Origin: an uncultured Sphingomonas sp.
GTDB taxonomy: Bacteria > Pseudomonadota > Alphaproteobacteria > Sphingomonadales > Sphingomonadaceae
Reading direction: 5' to 3'
NCBI GenBank assembly: GCA_913775315.1
Contig: CAJYIX010000009.1
Span: 38,605-102,604, forward strand
DNA: 64,000 nt
Positions 1 through 8,281 of this stretch are shown one piece after another (position 1 is the first letter of the stretch; each line of letters begins with the position of its first letter). The notes beneath the pieces are model-generated. The model saw only the letters and a list, made by a program, of their open reading frames with translations. It was not told the DNA's origin and made no database searches. The position numbers were made by a program, and so were the translations under genes.

Positions 1-135
1 GCGACGGCGGTCGAGTACGGCCTGATCGTCGCGCTGGTGGTGATCGCGATCATCGCCGCGATCATGGCTGTCGCCAACGTCACCTCGGGCATGTGGAACA
101 ACGTCAACATGCGCGTCGACGAAGTGATGCGCTGA
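1..135 (+). CDS. Flp/Fap family pilin, 5'-truncated
   Basis: The window opens inside this gene; frame 1 reads 44 codons to TGA. The visible part begins ATAVEYGLI, the conserved processing and transmembrane start of type IVb (Flp/Fap) pilins, with the Glu that sits five residues after the cleaved Gly in this family. A hydrophobic helix follows, then a short polar tail ending in DEVMR. Such pilins are cut by a prepilin peptidase and assembled by the Tad machinery into adhesive pili. The tail differs from the two downstream copies, so this is a distinct paralogue. The start and leader lie outside the window. Confidence 0.85.
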   Translation, partial: ATAVEYGLIVALVVIAIIAAIMAVANVTSGMWNNVNMRVDEVMR

Positions 136-299
136 CGGTTCGTCGCAGCGTCGGCCGCGGGTTCCGCGGAAACAAAATAAAATAGATCAGCCCGCCCCTC
201 TTAAACGAATTCTCAACCGCCTCCCCCTATTCCGAAATGGCTGGTTCCGGGGGCTCTCGGACAGCCGGGTGTTTGAAGTTTGGACCGATGGAGACCGGA

Positions 300-467
300 A
301 TGCAGAAGATTCGCAAGATTTTCGCCGACAAGAAGGGCGCGACCGCAATCGAGTACGGCCTGATCGCCGCGCTGATCGCCGTCGCGGCGATCGCCGCGAT
401 GCAGGGCCTGGGCAACAACCTGACCAAGACGTTCAACAACGTCGCGTCGAACATGAAGTCGACCTGA
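300..467 (+). CDS. Flp/Fap family pilin, copy 2
   Basis: A 55-residue pilin starting MQKIRKIFADKKGATAIEYG. The basic leader of about 13 residues ends in Gly, followed by ATAIEYGLIAALIAV, the classic class IVb cleavage site plus hydrophobic helix. The start at 300 is preceded by GGAG at 290-293 with suitable spacing; an upstream in-frame ATG at 288 would add four residues and overlaps this SD. Length is normal for Flp pilins (50-65 residues). It lies between two paralogues and is followed by a strong hairpin terminator. No tad/cpa assembly genes are in the window; they may lie beyond the left edge. Confidence 0.9.
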   Translation: MQKIRKIFADKKGATAIEYGLIAALIAVAAIAAMQGLGNNLTKTFNNVASNMKST

Positions 468-496
468 TCGCTTCCTGATCGATTGATTTCCCAGCG

Positions 497-533
497 AGGG
501 CGGCGGAGCCACGGGTTCCGCCGCCCTTTCTTT
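497..533 (+). terminator. Rho-independent terminator after pilin copy 2
   Basis: A perfect 11-base stem, AGGGCGGCGGA at 497-507 with TCCGCCGCCCT at 517-527, has a 9-base loop and is followed by TTCTTT. It lies 30 bases after the pilin stop and 18 before the next pilin start, so the third pilin may rely on read-through or on its own promoter. Confidence 0.8.
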
Positions 534-550
534 GTCACCGGGAGTGCAAC

Positions 551-721
551 ATGGTGAACCACTTTTTGACGCTGCTGCGCGAGACGCGCGCGGCGACGGC
601 CATCGAATACGGACTGATCGCGGCGCTGATCGCCGTCGCGGCGATCGCCGCGATGCAGGGCCTCGGCAACAACCTCAAGAAGACGTTCAACAACGTCGCG
701 TCGAACATGAAGTCGACCTGA
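551..721 (+). CDS. Flp/Fap family pilin, copy 3
   Basis: A 56-residue pilin starting MVNHFLTLLRETRAATAIEY. After a leader ending in Ala-Ala rather than the usual Gly before the TAIEYG core, the mature part is almost identical to copy 2; over the last 40 residues only one residue differs (Thr to Lys). At DNA level I count about six differences in 112 bases, so the copies are recently duplicated or kept alike by gene conversion. The SD is GGGAG at 540-544. The leader's -1 residue is Ala, not Gly, which may change how prepilin peptidase handles it. Confidence 0.88.
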   Translation: MVNHFLTLLRETRAATAIEYGLIAALIAVAAIAAMQGLGNNLKKTFNNVASNMKST

Positions 722-798
722 GGGAGACGTCCGCAAGTCGCTCGTCGTCCGCTCGCGTCGCTTCGGCGCAGCGCGGGCGCGGCGGCCCGCGGGTTAAT

Positions 799-825
799 TT
801 GACTTTAGGATCATGCCGCTACACC
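799..825 (+). promoter_or_regulatory. Possible sigma-70-like promoter before the M23 peptidase gene
   Basis: TTGACT at 799-804 matches a -35 element. The best -10 candidate is TACACC at 820-825, with a short 15-base spacer. Its placement just upstream of the peptidase start and the local AT-rich patch support it, but the -10 match is weak. Confidence 0.25.
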
Positions 826-876
826 CCCGCTGGCACATGGCCGGTGCGGGCGGCCAGCGGCGGGGGCCGATCGGAC

Positions 877-2370
877 TTGTTTCTCAACGACGACCAGCAC
901 TGGCTCGACGGATCGGGCACCGGCACGCGCGGTTTCGGCCGCGCGAACGCGCTCGCGCTGCCGCCGCAGAGCCGCGCCGAGTTGCTGGTCGAGAAGGTTC
1001 GCCGCCTCGACCTGTTCGTCGATCTGGGCGCCGATATCGGCTCGCCGACCTGGTGGCGCGGGGCCGCCACCTGCCTTGCGCTGTGTGCGGGGACGCTGGC
1101 GCTGGCGCCCGGTTTCGACCGGCCGCTGCACGCCGTCGGCAACGCGCCCCTCTCCACGACCGACCGCGACGAGATCGCGTCGCAGTCGATCGCGCCGCTC
1201 GCCTTCGGCGCGACCAGCGGCCGGCGGATCGGCGCGACCGGCGCCGTCCGTCCCCTGACCGACACGCCCGAACGGCCGACCCTCGACCTGTCCGCCACGC
1301 TGCCCGGCGGCGAAGCGCTCGCCCGGACGCTCCGCCGCAGCGGCGTCGGTGAGGGGGAGGCGGACCGCGCCGCCGCGCTGGTGGCCGAACAGGTGTCGCT
1401 CGGCGATATCCGGCCCGGCACGCGCATCGACCTCACGCTCGGCCGCCGGCCCAGCCGCGACGTGCCCCGCCCGCTCGAGCACCTCGCCTTTCGCGCGCGC
1501 TTCGACCTCGCGCTCGAGGTCACGCGCGACGGCGGCACCTTTGCAATCCGGCCGCTGCCGATCGCGATCGATTCGACGCCGCTGCGCATCCGTGGCCGCG
1601 TCGGCACCAGCCTCTATCGCTCGGCTCGCGCTGCGGGTGCGCCGGCCAAGGCGGTCGAGGCGTTCATCCGCCAGATCGCAACCAAGGTGCCGATGTCACG
1701 CCTCGGCGCCAACGACCAGTACGACCTGATCGTCGAGCAGGAACGTGCCGCCACCGGCGAGGTGCGGCAGGGCAAGCTCCTCTACGCCGCAGTCGGCGAA
1801 GGACCGCAGCGCACGCAGCTCGTCCGCTGGGAGGATGGCGGCCGCACCGACTGGTTCGATCCCAAGGGCGTCGGCGAGAAGAAAGGCATGATGGCGATGC
1901 CCGTCGCCGCGCGCATTTCCTCGGGCTTCGGCTGGCGCGTCCACCCCGTCCTCGGCTTCCGCCGCCTCCACAAGGGCATGGACTTCGCCGCCCCCTATGG
2001 CAGCCCAATTCGCGCGGCGACCGACGGCGTCGTTGCGTTCGCCGGGCGGCACGGCGGCTATGGCAATTTCGTCAAGCTTGTCCATGGCGGCGGGCTGGCG
2101 ACGGGCTACGGACATATGAGCCGGATCGCGGTGCGCGGCGGCGAGCGGGTGAGCCGCGGCGAGGTGATCGGCTATGTCGGCTCGACCGGGCTATCGACTG
2201 GCCCGCACCTCCACTACGAGCTGTGGCGTAACGGCGCTCCGATCAATCCGACCTCGGTCAGCTTCACCACGACCTCGCAGCTTTCCGGCCGCGACCTTGC
2301 CAATTTCCGCGCACTGACGGCGCGGCTGATGGCGGTACCGGTCCGCGGGGGCGGCGCGAGCGCCGAGTAA
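877..2370 (+). CDS. M23 family (LytM/DD-endopeptidase-like) peptidase
   Basis: About 497 residues with a TTG start at 877 (a GTG at 844 is the alternative; the open frame continues further up through the pilin gene in another frame, which is not coding). One hydrophobic segment at about residues 60-80 suggests an inner-membrane anchor. The central region resembles the domain preceding LytM in sphingomonad cell-wall peptidases. The C-terminal LytM domain has HKGMD near residue 365 and HLHYEL near 444, which supply the zinc ligands HxxxD and HxH. It probably cleaves peptidoglycan cross-bridges in the periplasm or activates amidases. The next gene is convergent, 3 bases away. Confidence 0.85.
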   Translation: MFLNDDQHWLDGSGTGTRGFGRANALALPPQSRAELLVEKVRRLDLFVDLGADIGSPTWWRGAATCLALCAGTLALAPGFDRPLHAVGNAPLSTTDRDEIASQSIAPLAFGATSGRRIGATGAVRPLTDTPERPTLDLSATLPGGEALARTLRRSGVGEGEADRAAALVAEQVSLGDIRPGTRIDLTLGRRPSRDVPRPLEHLAFRARFDLALEVTRDGGTFAIRPLPIAIDSTPLRIRGRVGTSLYRSARAAGAPAKAVEAFIRQIATKVPMSRLGANDQYDLIVEQERAATGEVRQGKLLYAAVGEGPQRTQLVRWEDGGRTDWFDPKGVGEKKGMMAMPVAARISSGFGWRVHPVLGFRRLHKGMDFAAPYGSPIRAATDGVVAFAGRHGGYGNFVKLVHGGGLATGYGHMSRIAVRGGERVSRGEVIGYVGSTGLSTGPHLHYELWRNGAPINPTSVSFTTTSQLSGRDLANFRALTARLMAVPVRGGGASAE

Positions 2371-2373
2371 CGA

Positions 2374-3375
2374 TCAGGCGGCGGGCGGCTCGCCCATCGC
2401 CCCCTGCCCCGCGCGATAGCCGAGCGTCGCGCGTCCTTGCACCGGCCCGGCCACATCGGCGACGAGATAGAGCGGCCGCCGCTTCGCTTCGACGTAGAGC
2501 CGGCCCAGATACTCGCCGATCATGCCGAGCACGAGCATTTGCACCGCGCCCAGGAACACGGTGATGAGCATCAGCGACGTCCAGCCCTGCACCGCCGATC
2601 CGGTGAAGAACCCGACGGCGATGTAGATCAGGAGCAGGAACGACAGGAAGAACAGCGCGATGCCGATATGGCTCGCCCAGCGCAGCGGCGCGGTCGAGAA
2701 GCCGGTGACCGCGTCGAACGCGAATCGCAGCATCTTCGACAGCGGGTATTTGGTCTCGCCGGCATGCCGCTCGTGCCGGTCGTAGAGGAACGGCACCTGA
2801 CGGAACCCGACCCAGGCGACCATGCCGCGGATGAAGCGCGCCTGTTCGGGCAAGGAGAGCAGCGCGTCGAGCGCGCGGCGACTCATCAGGCGGAAGTCGC
2901 CGGTGTCGAGCGGGATCGGCGTGTCGGTCACGCGATCGAGCACGCGATAGAAGGCGGCGGCCGTCACCTTCTTGAAAAAGGTCTCGCCCTCTCGCTTGCG
3001 GCGGACGGCATAGACGACGTCGGCCCCCCCCGCCGCCATCACCGCGCGCATCTCCGACAACAGTTCGGGCGGGTCCTGAAGATCGGCGTCGATGATGAGG
3101 ATCTGCTCGCCCGCACACAGGTCGAGGCCCGCGGTCAGCGCGAGCTGGTGCCCATGATTGCGCGACAGGTTGACCGCGACCAGCCGCGGATCGGCCGCCG
3201 AAAGGCGCTGCATCACGTCCCATGACGCATCGTGCGATCCGTCGTTGACGAGGACGATCTCGTGATCCGCCCCCACCGCCGCATGCGCCGCGGCGGAAAC
3301 GCGCGCATGCAGCGCCTCGAGGCACTCGGCCTCGTTATAGCAGGGAATGACGACGGAGAGCGCGGGTCGATGCAT
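2374..3375 (-). CDS. GT2 family glycosyltransferase (DPM1/GtrB-like)
   Basis: 333 residues. The GT-A fold is marked by VVIPCYNEAE at residues 8-17, LVNDGSHDAS and IIDADLQDPPE with the DxD motif near residues 96-98. The lysine-rich KRKREGETFFKK-like stretch (here VRRKREGETFFKK) and TGDFRLMSR are typical of polyprenyl-phosphate glycosyltransferases. Two hydrophobic segments near the C-terminus (SHIGIALFFLSFLLLIYIAV and LMLITVFLGAVQMLVLGMIG) match the two-helix tail of the GtrB/ArnC group. It likely transfers a sugar from a nucleotide donor to undecaprenyl phosphate at the cytoplasmic face; the sugar cannot be told from sequence. Confidence 0.87.
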   Translation of the reverse strand: MHRPALSVVIPCYNEAECLEALHARVSAAAHAAVGADHEIVLVNDGSHDASWDVMQRLSAADPRLVAVNLSRNHGHQLALTAGLDLCAGEQILIIDADLQDPPELLSEMRAVMAAGGADVVYAVRRKREGETFFKKVTAAAFYRVLDRVTDTPIPLDTGDFRLMSRRALDALLSLPEQARFIRGMVAWVGFRQVPFLYDRHERHAGETKYPLSKMLRFAFDAVTGFSTAPLRWASHIGIALFFLSFLLLIYIAVGFFTGSAVQGWTSLMLITVFLGAVQMLVLGMIGEYLGRLYVEAKRRPLYLVADVAGPVQGRATLGYRAGQGAMGEPPAA

Positions 3376-3408
3376 GATCCCCGCGCCTTAGCGAAAGCCG
3401 CGCCCGGC

Positions 3409-4029
3409 TTAAAGCACCGTTGCGGCGAGCCCGTCGAGGATGAACTGCGTGGCCAGGGCCGCGAGCAGCACGCCGAGCAGGCGGGTGATGACCGCCTCGA
3501 TCCGGGTGCCCAGCAGCCGCATCATCGGCCCGGCGGCGATCAGCGCGGCGAGCGTGACGAGCAGGATCGTGAACAGCGCCGCCAGCACGACCAGCGAGGC
3601 GGCAAGCCCCTGCGTCCGGCTCATCATCAGCATCACCGAGGCGATCGAGCCGGGGCCGGCGATCATCGGCATCGCCATCGGGAAGGCGGCGACATCCTCG
3701 ACCTCGGGCGTCTCGATAATCTTCTGCGCGCGGTCCTCGCGGCGCTGGGTGCGCTTCTCGAACACCATTTCGAGCGCGATCAGGAACAGCATGATGCCGC
3801 CGGCGATCTTGAACGCGTCGAGGCTGACATGCAGCGAGCGCAGCAGATCCTCGCCGAACAGCGCGAAGCCGATCAGGATGCCGCCCGCGATCAGCACTGC
3901 CCGGACCGCCATCGACCGACGCTGCACCGGCGTCGCGCCCGTGGTCAGCCCGGCATAGATCGGCGCACAACCCGGCGGGTCGATGATGACGAAGAAGGTG
4001 GCGAGCGCCGAGACGTAGAGTTCGAGCAT
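3409..4029 (-). CDS. marC: MarC family integral membrane protein
   Basis: 206 residues with about six membrane helices. It begins [20 protein letters not shown], the typical MarC start with the FxxxDPxG signature, and contains FKIAGGIMLFLIALEMVF and PMAMPMIAGPGSIASVM, the second DPxG-like repeat. MarC proteins are inner-membrane proteins of uncertain function; a role in antibiotic resistance was proposed and later disputed. The start codon overlaps the folD stop by one base (TGATG), indicating translational coupling to folD. Confidence 0.9.
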   Translation of the reverse strand: MLELYVSALATFFVIIDPPGCAPIYAGLTTGATPVQRRSMAVRAVLIAGGILIGFALFGEDLLRSLHVSLDAFKIAGGIMLFLIALEMVFEKRTQRREDRAQKIIETPEVEDVAAFPMAMPMIAGPGSIASVMLMMSRTQGLAASLVVLAALFTILLVTLAALIAAGPMMRLLGTRIEAVITRLLGVLLAALATQFILDGLAATVL

Positions 4030-4904
4030 CAGATCGCGTCGGCCGCCAGCGCGATCCCCTCGCGCCGATGCGCCGCGACGAGCGTGTTGCGCAGGAGGCA
4101 GGCGATCGTCATCGGCCCCACTCCGCCCGGCACCGGCGTGATCGCCCCGGCGACGGACGCGGCGCCCTCGAACTCCACGTCGCCGACCAGACCCGCGGGC
4201 GTGCGGTTGATGCCGACGTCAATCACCGTCGCACCGGGCTTCAGCCATTCGCCGCGCACGAAGCCGGGACGCCCGACCGCTGCGACAACGATATCGGCAT
4301 GCGCCAGATGGTGGGGGAGGTTCTTCGTCCGCGAATGTGCGATCGTCACGGTGCAGTCGGCGGCGGTCAACAGCGCGGCCATCGGCTTGCCGACGATGTT
4401 CGACCGGCCGATCACCACCGCGTTCAGCCCTGACAGGTCGACCAATTGCGCCTTGAGCAGCATCAGGCAGCCATAGGGGGTGCAGGGCACGAAGCCGTTG
4501 AGCCCCGACGCCAGCCGGCCGGCATTCACGGGATGAAAGCCGTCGACGTCCTTGTCAGGGTCGATCCGCGTCAGCACCGCCTGTGCATCGAGGCCATCGG
4601 GCAGCGGGAGCTGGACGAGGATGCCGTCGACCGCCGGATCGGCATTGAGGCGATCAACCAGCGCGATCAGATCGTCCTGGTCGGTGTCGGCGGGCAGGCG
4701 ATGTTCGAAGCTTTCCATGCCGGCCGCGACCGTCGCCTTGCCCTTCGACCGGACATAGACCGAAGAGGCGGGGTCCTCCCCCACCAGCACCACGGCCAGG
4801 CCGGGCTTGCGACCCGCATCGGCGGCGAACGCCGCGGCGAGGTCGGTGATCTGGCCGCGCAGGTCTGCGGCCGCCTTCTTTCCGTCGATCAGTTCGGCTG
4901 TCAT
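4029..4904 (-). CDS. folD: Bifunctional methylenetetrahydrofolate dehydrogenase/cyclohydrolase
   Basis: 291 residues, normal for FolD. It interconverts 5,10-methylene-, methenyl- and 10-formyl-tetrahydrofolate in the cytosol with NADP. The catalytic region has YVRSKGKA with the active-site Tyr and Lys, [24 protein letters not shown] and PCTPYGC. The NADP domain has [17 protein letters not shown], and the end has the family signature [11 protein letters not shown]. MarC is translationally coupled downstream; YggT lies 45 bases downstream too in gene order terms, upstream of the start on this strand. Confidence 0.97.
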   Translation of the reverse strand: MTAELIDGKKAAADLRGQITDLAAAFAADAGRKPGLAVVLVGEDPASSVYVRSKGKATVAAGMESFEHRLPADTDQDDLIALVDRLNADPAVDGILVQLPLPDGLDAQAVLTRIDPDKDVDGFHPVNAGRLASGLNGFVPCTPYGCLMLLKAQLVDLSGLNAVVIGRSNIVGKPMAALLTAADCTVTIAHSRTKNLPHHLAHADIVVAAVGRPGFVRGEWLKPGATVIDVGINRTPAGLVGDVEFEGAASVAGAITPVPGGVGPMTIACLLRNTLVAAHRREGIALAADAI

Positions 4905-4949
4905 GCGCGCTCCCCTAGCCCCTCGGCCGCCGCGCCGCCACCCTGCCGG

Positions 4950-5258
4950 TCAGAGCGGAACGGCGCCGCCCGATGCGATGTTCGCCGCCAGCCCGGCAAG
5001 CACGCGGTCGAGGATCAGCACGCCCACGAATACCACCATCGGCGACAGGTCGAGCGCCCCGAAATCGGGCAGGATCCGCCGGATCGGCCGATAGAGCGGC
5101 TCGGTCAGCGTGTTGAGGCCGTTCCAGACCGACCGCACGAAATCGTTCGACGTGTTGATGACGTTGAATGCGATCAGCCAGGACAGCACGATCTGGACGA
5201 TCAGGATCCACCACAGGACGCTCAAGAGAATACGAGCGATGTCGATCAGGGTGAGCAA
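4950..5258 (-). CDS. YggT family membrane protein
   Basis: 102 residues from a TTG start at 5258. I chose this start because a strong GGAGGA (5263-5268, reverse strand) lies just before it and because family members begin at this LTLIDIARILL segment; the ATG 57 bases upstream gives a polar N-terminus that the family lacks. Two hydrophobic segments flank the motif SWLIAFNVIN and TEPLYRPIRRILP, the hallmark of YggT proteins, inner-membrane proteins linked to osmotic stress and division-site organisation. It sits just upstream of folD on the same strand and may share its transcript. Confidence 0.88.
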   Translation of the reverse strand: MLTLIDIARILLSVLWWILIVQIVLSWLIAFNVINTSNDFVRSVWNGLNTLTEPLYRPIRRILPDFGALDLSPMVVFVGVLILDRVLAGLAANIASGGAVPL

Positions 5259-5268
5259 ACGATCCTCC
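5258..5268 (-). promoter_or_regulatory. Ribosome binding site that fixes the TTG start of yggT
   Basis: On the minus strand GGAGGA (5268-5263) precedes TTG at 5258 with a 4-base spacer. No ATG has comparable support, so this RBS decides the start. Confidence 0.6.
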
Positions 5269-5328
5269 AGCAATGCGGTCAGGCCGGCATATCGGAACTC
5301 GGCCCGCCGCGACAAGGGCGGTGGTCGA

Positions 5329-6090
5329 TCAGATGCCGGCGTACCATTCGTAACCGGCGATATCCTCCCACAGCCCGCCCTTACCGCCGTACAGCGGCTT
5401 CAGGTCGGCGACCGCCTCGATCCGTTCGACATATTTGGCCTGCTTGTAGCCCAGTTGCCGCTCGACGCGCAGGCGGGCGGGCGCACCGTGCCCGACGTCC
5501 AGCCGACGGTCGTTGAGCCCGAGTGCCAGGATCGTCTGCGGGTGAAAGGCGTCGATCAGGTCGATCGATTCGTAATAGGGGCGCCCGCCCGCGTACCGAT
5601 CCGAACAGTGGAAGACGAGGTAGCGCGCGTTGGTGCTCAGCCCGGCGGCATCGAGCAGCGTGGCGAGCCGCGGCCCCTGCCACTTGCCGATCGCGCTCCA
5701 CCCCTCGACACAATCGTGGCGGGTGATTTGCGCGCGCTGCGGCATCGACAGGAGCTGTGCGATGCTGAACGCCTGCGGCCGGGCGACGAGCCCGTCGACC
5801 CGCACGCGCCAGTCGGCGAAGCCGGCGGCGGCGTGGGCCTTGTAGTCGGGCGTGCCCGGATCGCGGGTGCCGTTGGTGCGGAACACCGGCGACATCTGAT
5901 CCACCCGGAACTCGCGCGCGAGGGCATTGCGGTCGGTCAGCGCGCGCTGCGTCCATTGGTTCCAGTCGGCGCCCTTGAAGATCAGGCCGCGGACATGCTC
6001 GTTCTGGCCCGCCGCGTCGCAGCCAGCGAGCAGGCTGCCAGCACCGGCGGCAAGACCGCCAATCAGCGTGCGGCGCGTGAGCAGGCTCAT
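5329..6090 (-). CDS. Exported molybdopterin-dependent oxidoreductase (sulfite-oxidase fold)
   Basis: 253 residues. The N-terminus MSLLTRRTLIGGLAAGAG is a twin-arginine signal, and LLAGC at residues 18-22 looks like a lipobox, so the protein may be a Tat-exported lipoprotein. The body matches the oxidoreductase molybdopterin-binding domain; the Cys in RHDCVEGWSAIGKWQG is the expected molybdenum ligand, followed by FHCSDRYAGG and YYESIDLIDAFHPQT. The SD GGAGGCGGC directly precedes ATG 6090; the longer open frame upstream is the overlapping cytochrome gene. Its start overlaps the cytochrome b stop by four bases (ATGA), so the two are co-translated. The substrate is not known; MsrP-like or other S-/N-oxide reactions are possible. 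Confidence 0.85.
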   Translation of the reverse strand: MSLLTRRTLIGGLAAGAGSLLAGCDAAGQNEHVRGLIFKGADWNQWTQRALTDRNALAREFRVDQMSPVFRTNGTRDPGTPDYKAHAAAGFADWRVRVDGLVARPQAFSIAQLLSMPQRAQITRHDCVEGWSAIGKWQGPRLATLLDAAGLSTNARYLVFHCSDRYAGGRPYYESIDLIDAFHPQTILALGLNDRRLDVGHGAPARLRVERQLGYKQAKYVERIEAVADLKPLYGGKGGLWEDIAGYEWYAGI

Positions 6091-6800
6091 GCCGCCTCCT
6101 CCGCGGGCACGCGCCAGCGCCCGGTAATCATCGACCGCACTTCGTTGATTGGCCCGGCCAGGATGACGAGCGCAAGGTGGACGACGATGAAGAGTGCCAG
6201 CGCCATCGCCGCGATGAAGTGGATCGAACGTGCCGACTGGCGCCCGCCGAACAGGTCGAGCAACCACGGCGCCGCCGCGTTGATCCCTGGCGACATAGTA
6301 AGGCCCGTTGCGATGACCAGCGGGATCGCGAAGAAGATCACGCCGACATAGCTCAGCTTCTGAAGCGTGTTGAAGGACCCCGGCGCTCTGGGATCGTGGA
6401 AGCGCAGCGCCAGATGCTCGCGCACGTCATTCGCCAGATGCGCGGGCGCGAGCTCAGCACGGCGCAGGCGAAGATCGCGCTGGAAATGGCGGTTGATGAC
6501 GCTCGCGACCATGAAGAACAGGAGCCCGAACCCCAGCACCAGTGCGAACGTCAGGTGCCAGCGCCGCGCGAGCGCGAGGTTGTAGGTCGACGGGATCGTC
6601 AGCCAGCCGGGCACGCGCCCGCTCTCGAACACATAGGCCACCTTGAACCATGGCTGGTCGAAGTTCGCGCCGTACTGGCCCCAATAGAGATTGGGATGCG
6701 CGTTGAGGATCATCAGCCCCGAGCCGAGCAGGACGAAGATCGTCAGCGCATTGATCCAATGCCACAATCGGGTGGCCAGCTTGTGCTTGGCGATCCACAT
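6087..6800 (-). CDS. Cytochrome b561-type membrane protein, partner of the Mo oxidoreductase
   Basis: 237 residues starting MWIAKHKLATRLWHWINALT; the AAGGAG upstream supports ATG 6800. LWHWINA carries the first haem-ligating His of the Ni/Fe-hydrogenase b-type and cytochrome b561 group. Further candidate ligands lie in RRWHLTFALVLG, ARSIHFIAAM and FIVVHLALVI. Four to five hydrophobic helices are visible. It probably passes electrons between the quinone pool and the periplasmic molybdenum enzyme encoded next. This differs from the usual MsrQ partner of MsrP, which belongs to the ferric-reductase-like family. Confidence 0.85.
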   Translation of the reverse strand: MWIAKHKLATRLWHWINALTIFVLLGSGLMILNAHPNLYWGQYGANFDQPWFKVAYVFESGRVPGWLTIPSTYNLALARRWHLTFALVLGFGLLFFMVASVINRHFQRDLRLRRAELAPAHLANDVREHLALRFHDPRAPGSFNTLQKLSYVGVIFFAIPLVIATGLTMSPGINAAAPWLLDLFGGRQSARSIHFIAAMALALFIVVHLALVILAGPINEVRSMITGRWRVPAEEAA

Positions 6801-6858
6801 ATGCGTCGCTCCTTCGCCTCCCCTTTCGTGCGAACCGGCGCTTCGGTTACACGCCAGT

Positions 6859-7617
6859 CTAGCCGTAAGCGCGCACGAAGAACACAATCGTCGTGACGGT
6901 GGTGACGATCAGCGTCCAGCCCCGCACCAGCCCCGGCGAGAGGCGCTTGCCGAGATGCGCACCCGCCCAGCCGCCGACCAGCGCGCCCGCCAGCATCGGC
7001 ACGCACGCCTCCCAACGCACCATGCCGAAGGTGACGAAGACCACCGCCGCCGCCGCATTCGCCATCGCCAGCATCAGCGTGCGCGGCGCCATCAGCTTGT
7101 GCGGCGGCGCGCCCGCCAGCAGCCCCCAGGTCGCGGTCAGCATCAACCCGACGCCGCCGCCGAAATAGCCGCCATAGACGCCGAGCAGCACCTGAGCGGC
7201 CACCAGCGCGCGCGGGCCGGGTGCGGCATGGCGCTGGAGCGCCGCCGCCGCGCGGCTCCCGAACGCGATGGCGATCGTCGCGAGCAGGAGCAGCCACGGG
7301 ATGACAATGTCGAAGACGCTCGTCGGCGTGACGACGAGCAGCAGGCTGCCGACGATCCCGGCCACGAAGGTGATGCCCGCCAGTGTGCGCACCCCCACCC
7401 CGCCGATCGGCCCCAAACCCTTGCGATAGGTCCAGGCGCTGGCGATCGCACCGGGTTGCAGCGCGACGTTCGACGTCGCGTTGGCAATCGGGCTCGGCAG
7501 GCCGATCGCGATCAGCGCGGGCATCGTCGCGAACGTGCCACCGCCGGCGAGCGCATTCATCGCGCCGCCCAGCATCCCGGCGGCGGCGGCAAGCGCGATC
7601 GTGGCGGGGTCGAGCAT
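6859..7617 (-). CDS. TSUP family (TauE/SafE) membrane transporter
   Basis: 252 residues with seven to eight hydrophobic segments. The opening GMLGGAMNALAGGGTFATMP matches the first TSUP repeat (glycine-rich, after the first helix) and SNVALQPGAIASAWTYRKGL the region that follows. A second repeat begins QVLLGVYGGYFGGGVG. TSUP proteins export or import sulfonates, sulfite and other small anions. It lies 58 bases upstream of the cytochrome/Mo-enzyme pair on the same strand, which suggests, but does not prove, a common role in sulfur oxyanion handling. Confidence 0.88.
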   Translation of the reverse strand: MLDPATIALAAAAGMLGGAMNALAGGGTFATMPALIAIGLPSPIANATSNVALQPGAIASAWTYRKGLGPIGGVGVRTLAGITFVAGIVGSLLLVVTPTSVFDIVIPWLLLLATIAIAFGSRAAAALQRHAAPGPRALVAAQVLLGVYGGYFGGGVGLMLTATWGLLAGAPPHKLMAPRTLMLAMANAAAAVVFVTFGMVRWEACVPMLAGALVGGWAGAHLGKRLSPGLVRGWTLIVTTVTTIVFFVRAYG

Positions 7618-7702
7618 GACGCCCCTTTCGCGGGCCGGGCGTCGGCTGTCCAGTCGTGCGCGGTTCGCTTGCCACGCGGCGATCCGGCGCTAGCATCCGG
7701 CA

Positions 7703-8278
7703 ATGCCCGCCCGCTACGTTACCCCCGCCCGGCCTCGGCACCGCATCGACCGCCGCGACGGGGTCGAGCAGATCGTCATCCCGGCGCGTCGCAACTGGTT
7801 CGCGATCCTGTTCCTGCCGCTATGGCTCACCGGCTGGACGATCGGCGGCGGCGCTGCGATCACGCAACTGATGAGCGGCGACCTGCCGGCAGGGGAGCGG
7901 GCGTTTATGGCCGTCTGGCTGTGTGGCTGGATCGCGGGCTGGCTGTTCGCGGTCGGCACGCTGGCCTGGCAATTCGTCGGTGCCGAACGGATCGCGGCGG
8001 CGCACGGCGACCTGACGCTATCCCTCGGGATCGGCCGCCTCGCTCGAACGCGCCGGTTTCGCGGCGGCGAGGTCCGGGCGGTTCGCGTCGCGGGGCAACC
8101 CGCCTGGGCGATGTTCGGGGGCGGCATGGGGCCGTTCTGGCCGAGCATGACCGGCACGCTGCGGTTCGATCATGGCGCGCGGACGATCGCTTTCGCCTCC
8201 GGCATCGACGAGGCGGAAGCGGCGACGGTGCGCGACTGGCTGCTCGCCCGCCTGCCCGGTGCGCGCGCCCGCGACTGA
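7703..8278 (+). CDS. Hypothetical protein with two membrane helices
   Basis: 191 residues of unrecognised family. After a basic N-terminus, two hydrophobic hairpin segments (WFAILFLPLWLTGWTIGGG and MAVWLCGWIAGWLFAVGTL) are followed by a soluble C-terminal part rich in beta-type sequence (LTLSLGIG, TGTLRFDHGARTIAFASG). The layout, a helical hairpin followed by a PH-like domain, resembles bacterial PH-domain membrane proteins but no signature motif is present. It is transcribed away from the TSUP gene across an 85-base gap and ends 3 bases from the convergent gene downstream. Confidence 0.7.
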   Translation: MPARYVTPARPRHRIDRRDGVEQIVIPARRNWFAILFLPLWLTGWTIGGGAAITQLMSGDLPAGERAFMAVWLCGWIAGWLFAVGTLAWQFVGAERIAAAHGDLTLSLGIGRLARTRRFRGGEVRAVRVAGQPAWAMFGGGMGPFWPSMTGTLRFDHGARTIAFASGIDEAEAATVRDWLLARLPGARARD

Positions 8279-8281
8279 TCC

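Noticed and set aside
201-219. TTAA-n-TCAAC resembling a CtrA site before the pilin genes
   Set aside because: Spacing and half-site do not fit the TTAA-N7-TTAA consensus; no further support.
532-876. In-frame upstream extension of the M23 peptidase gene to 532
   Set aside because: It would overlap the third pilin gene in another frame and has an Arg/Gly-rich composition typical of shadow frames in GC-rich DNA.
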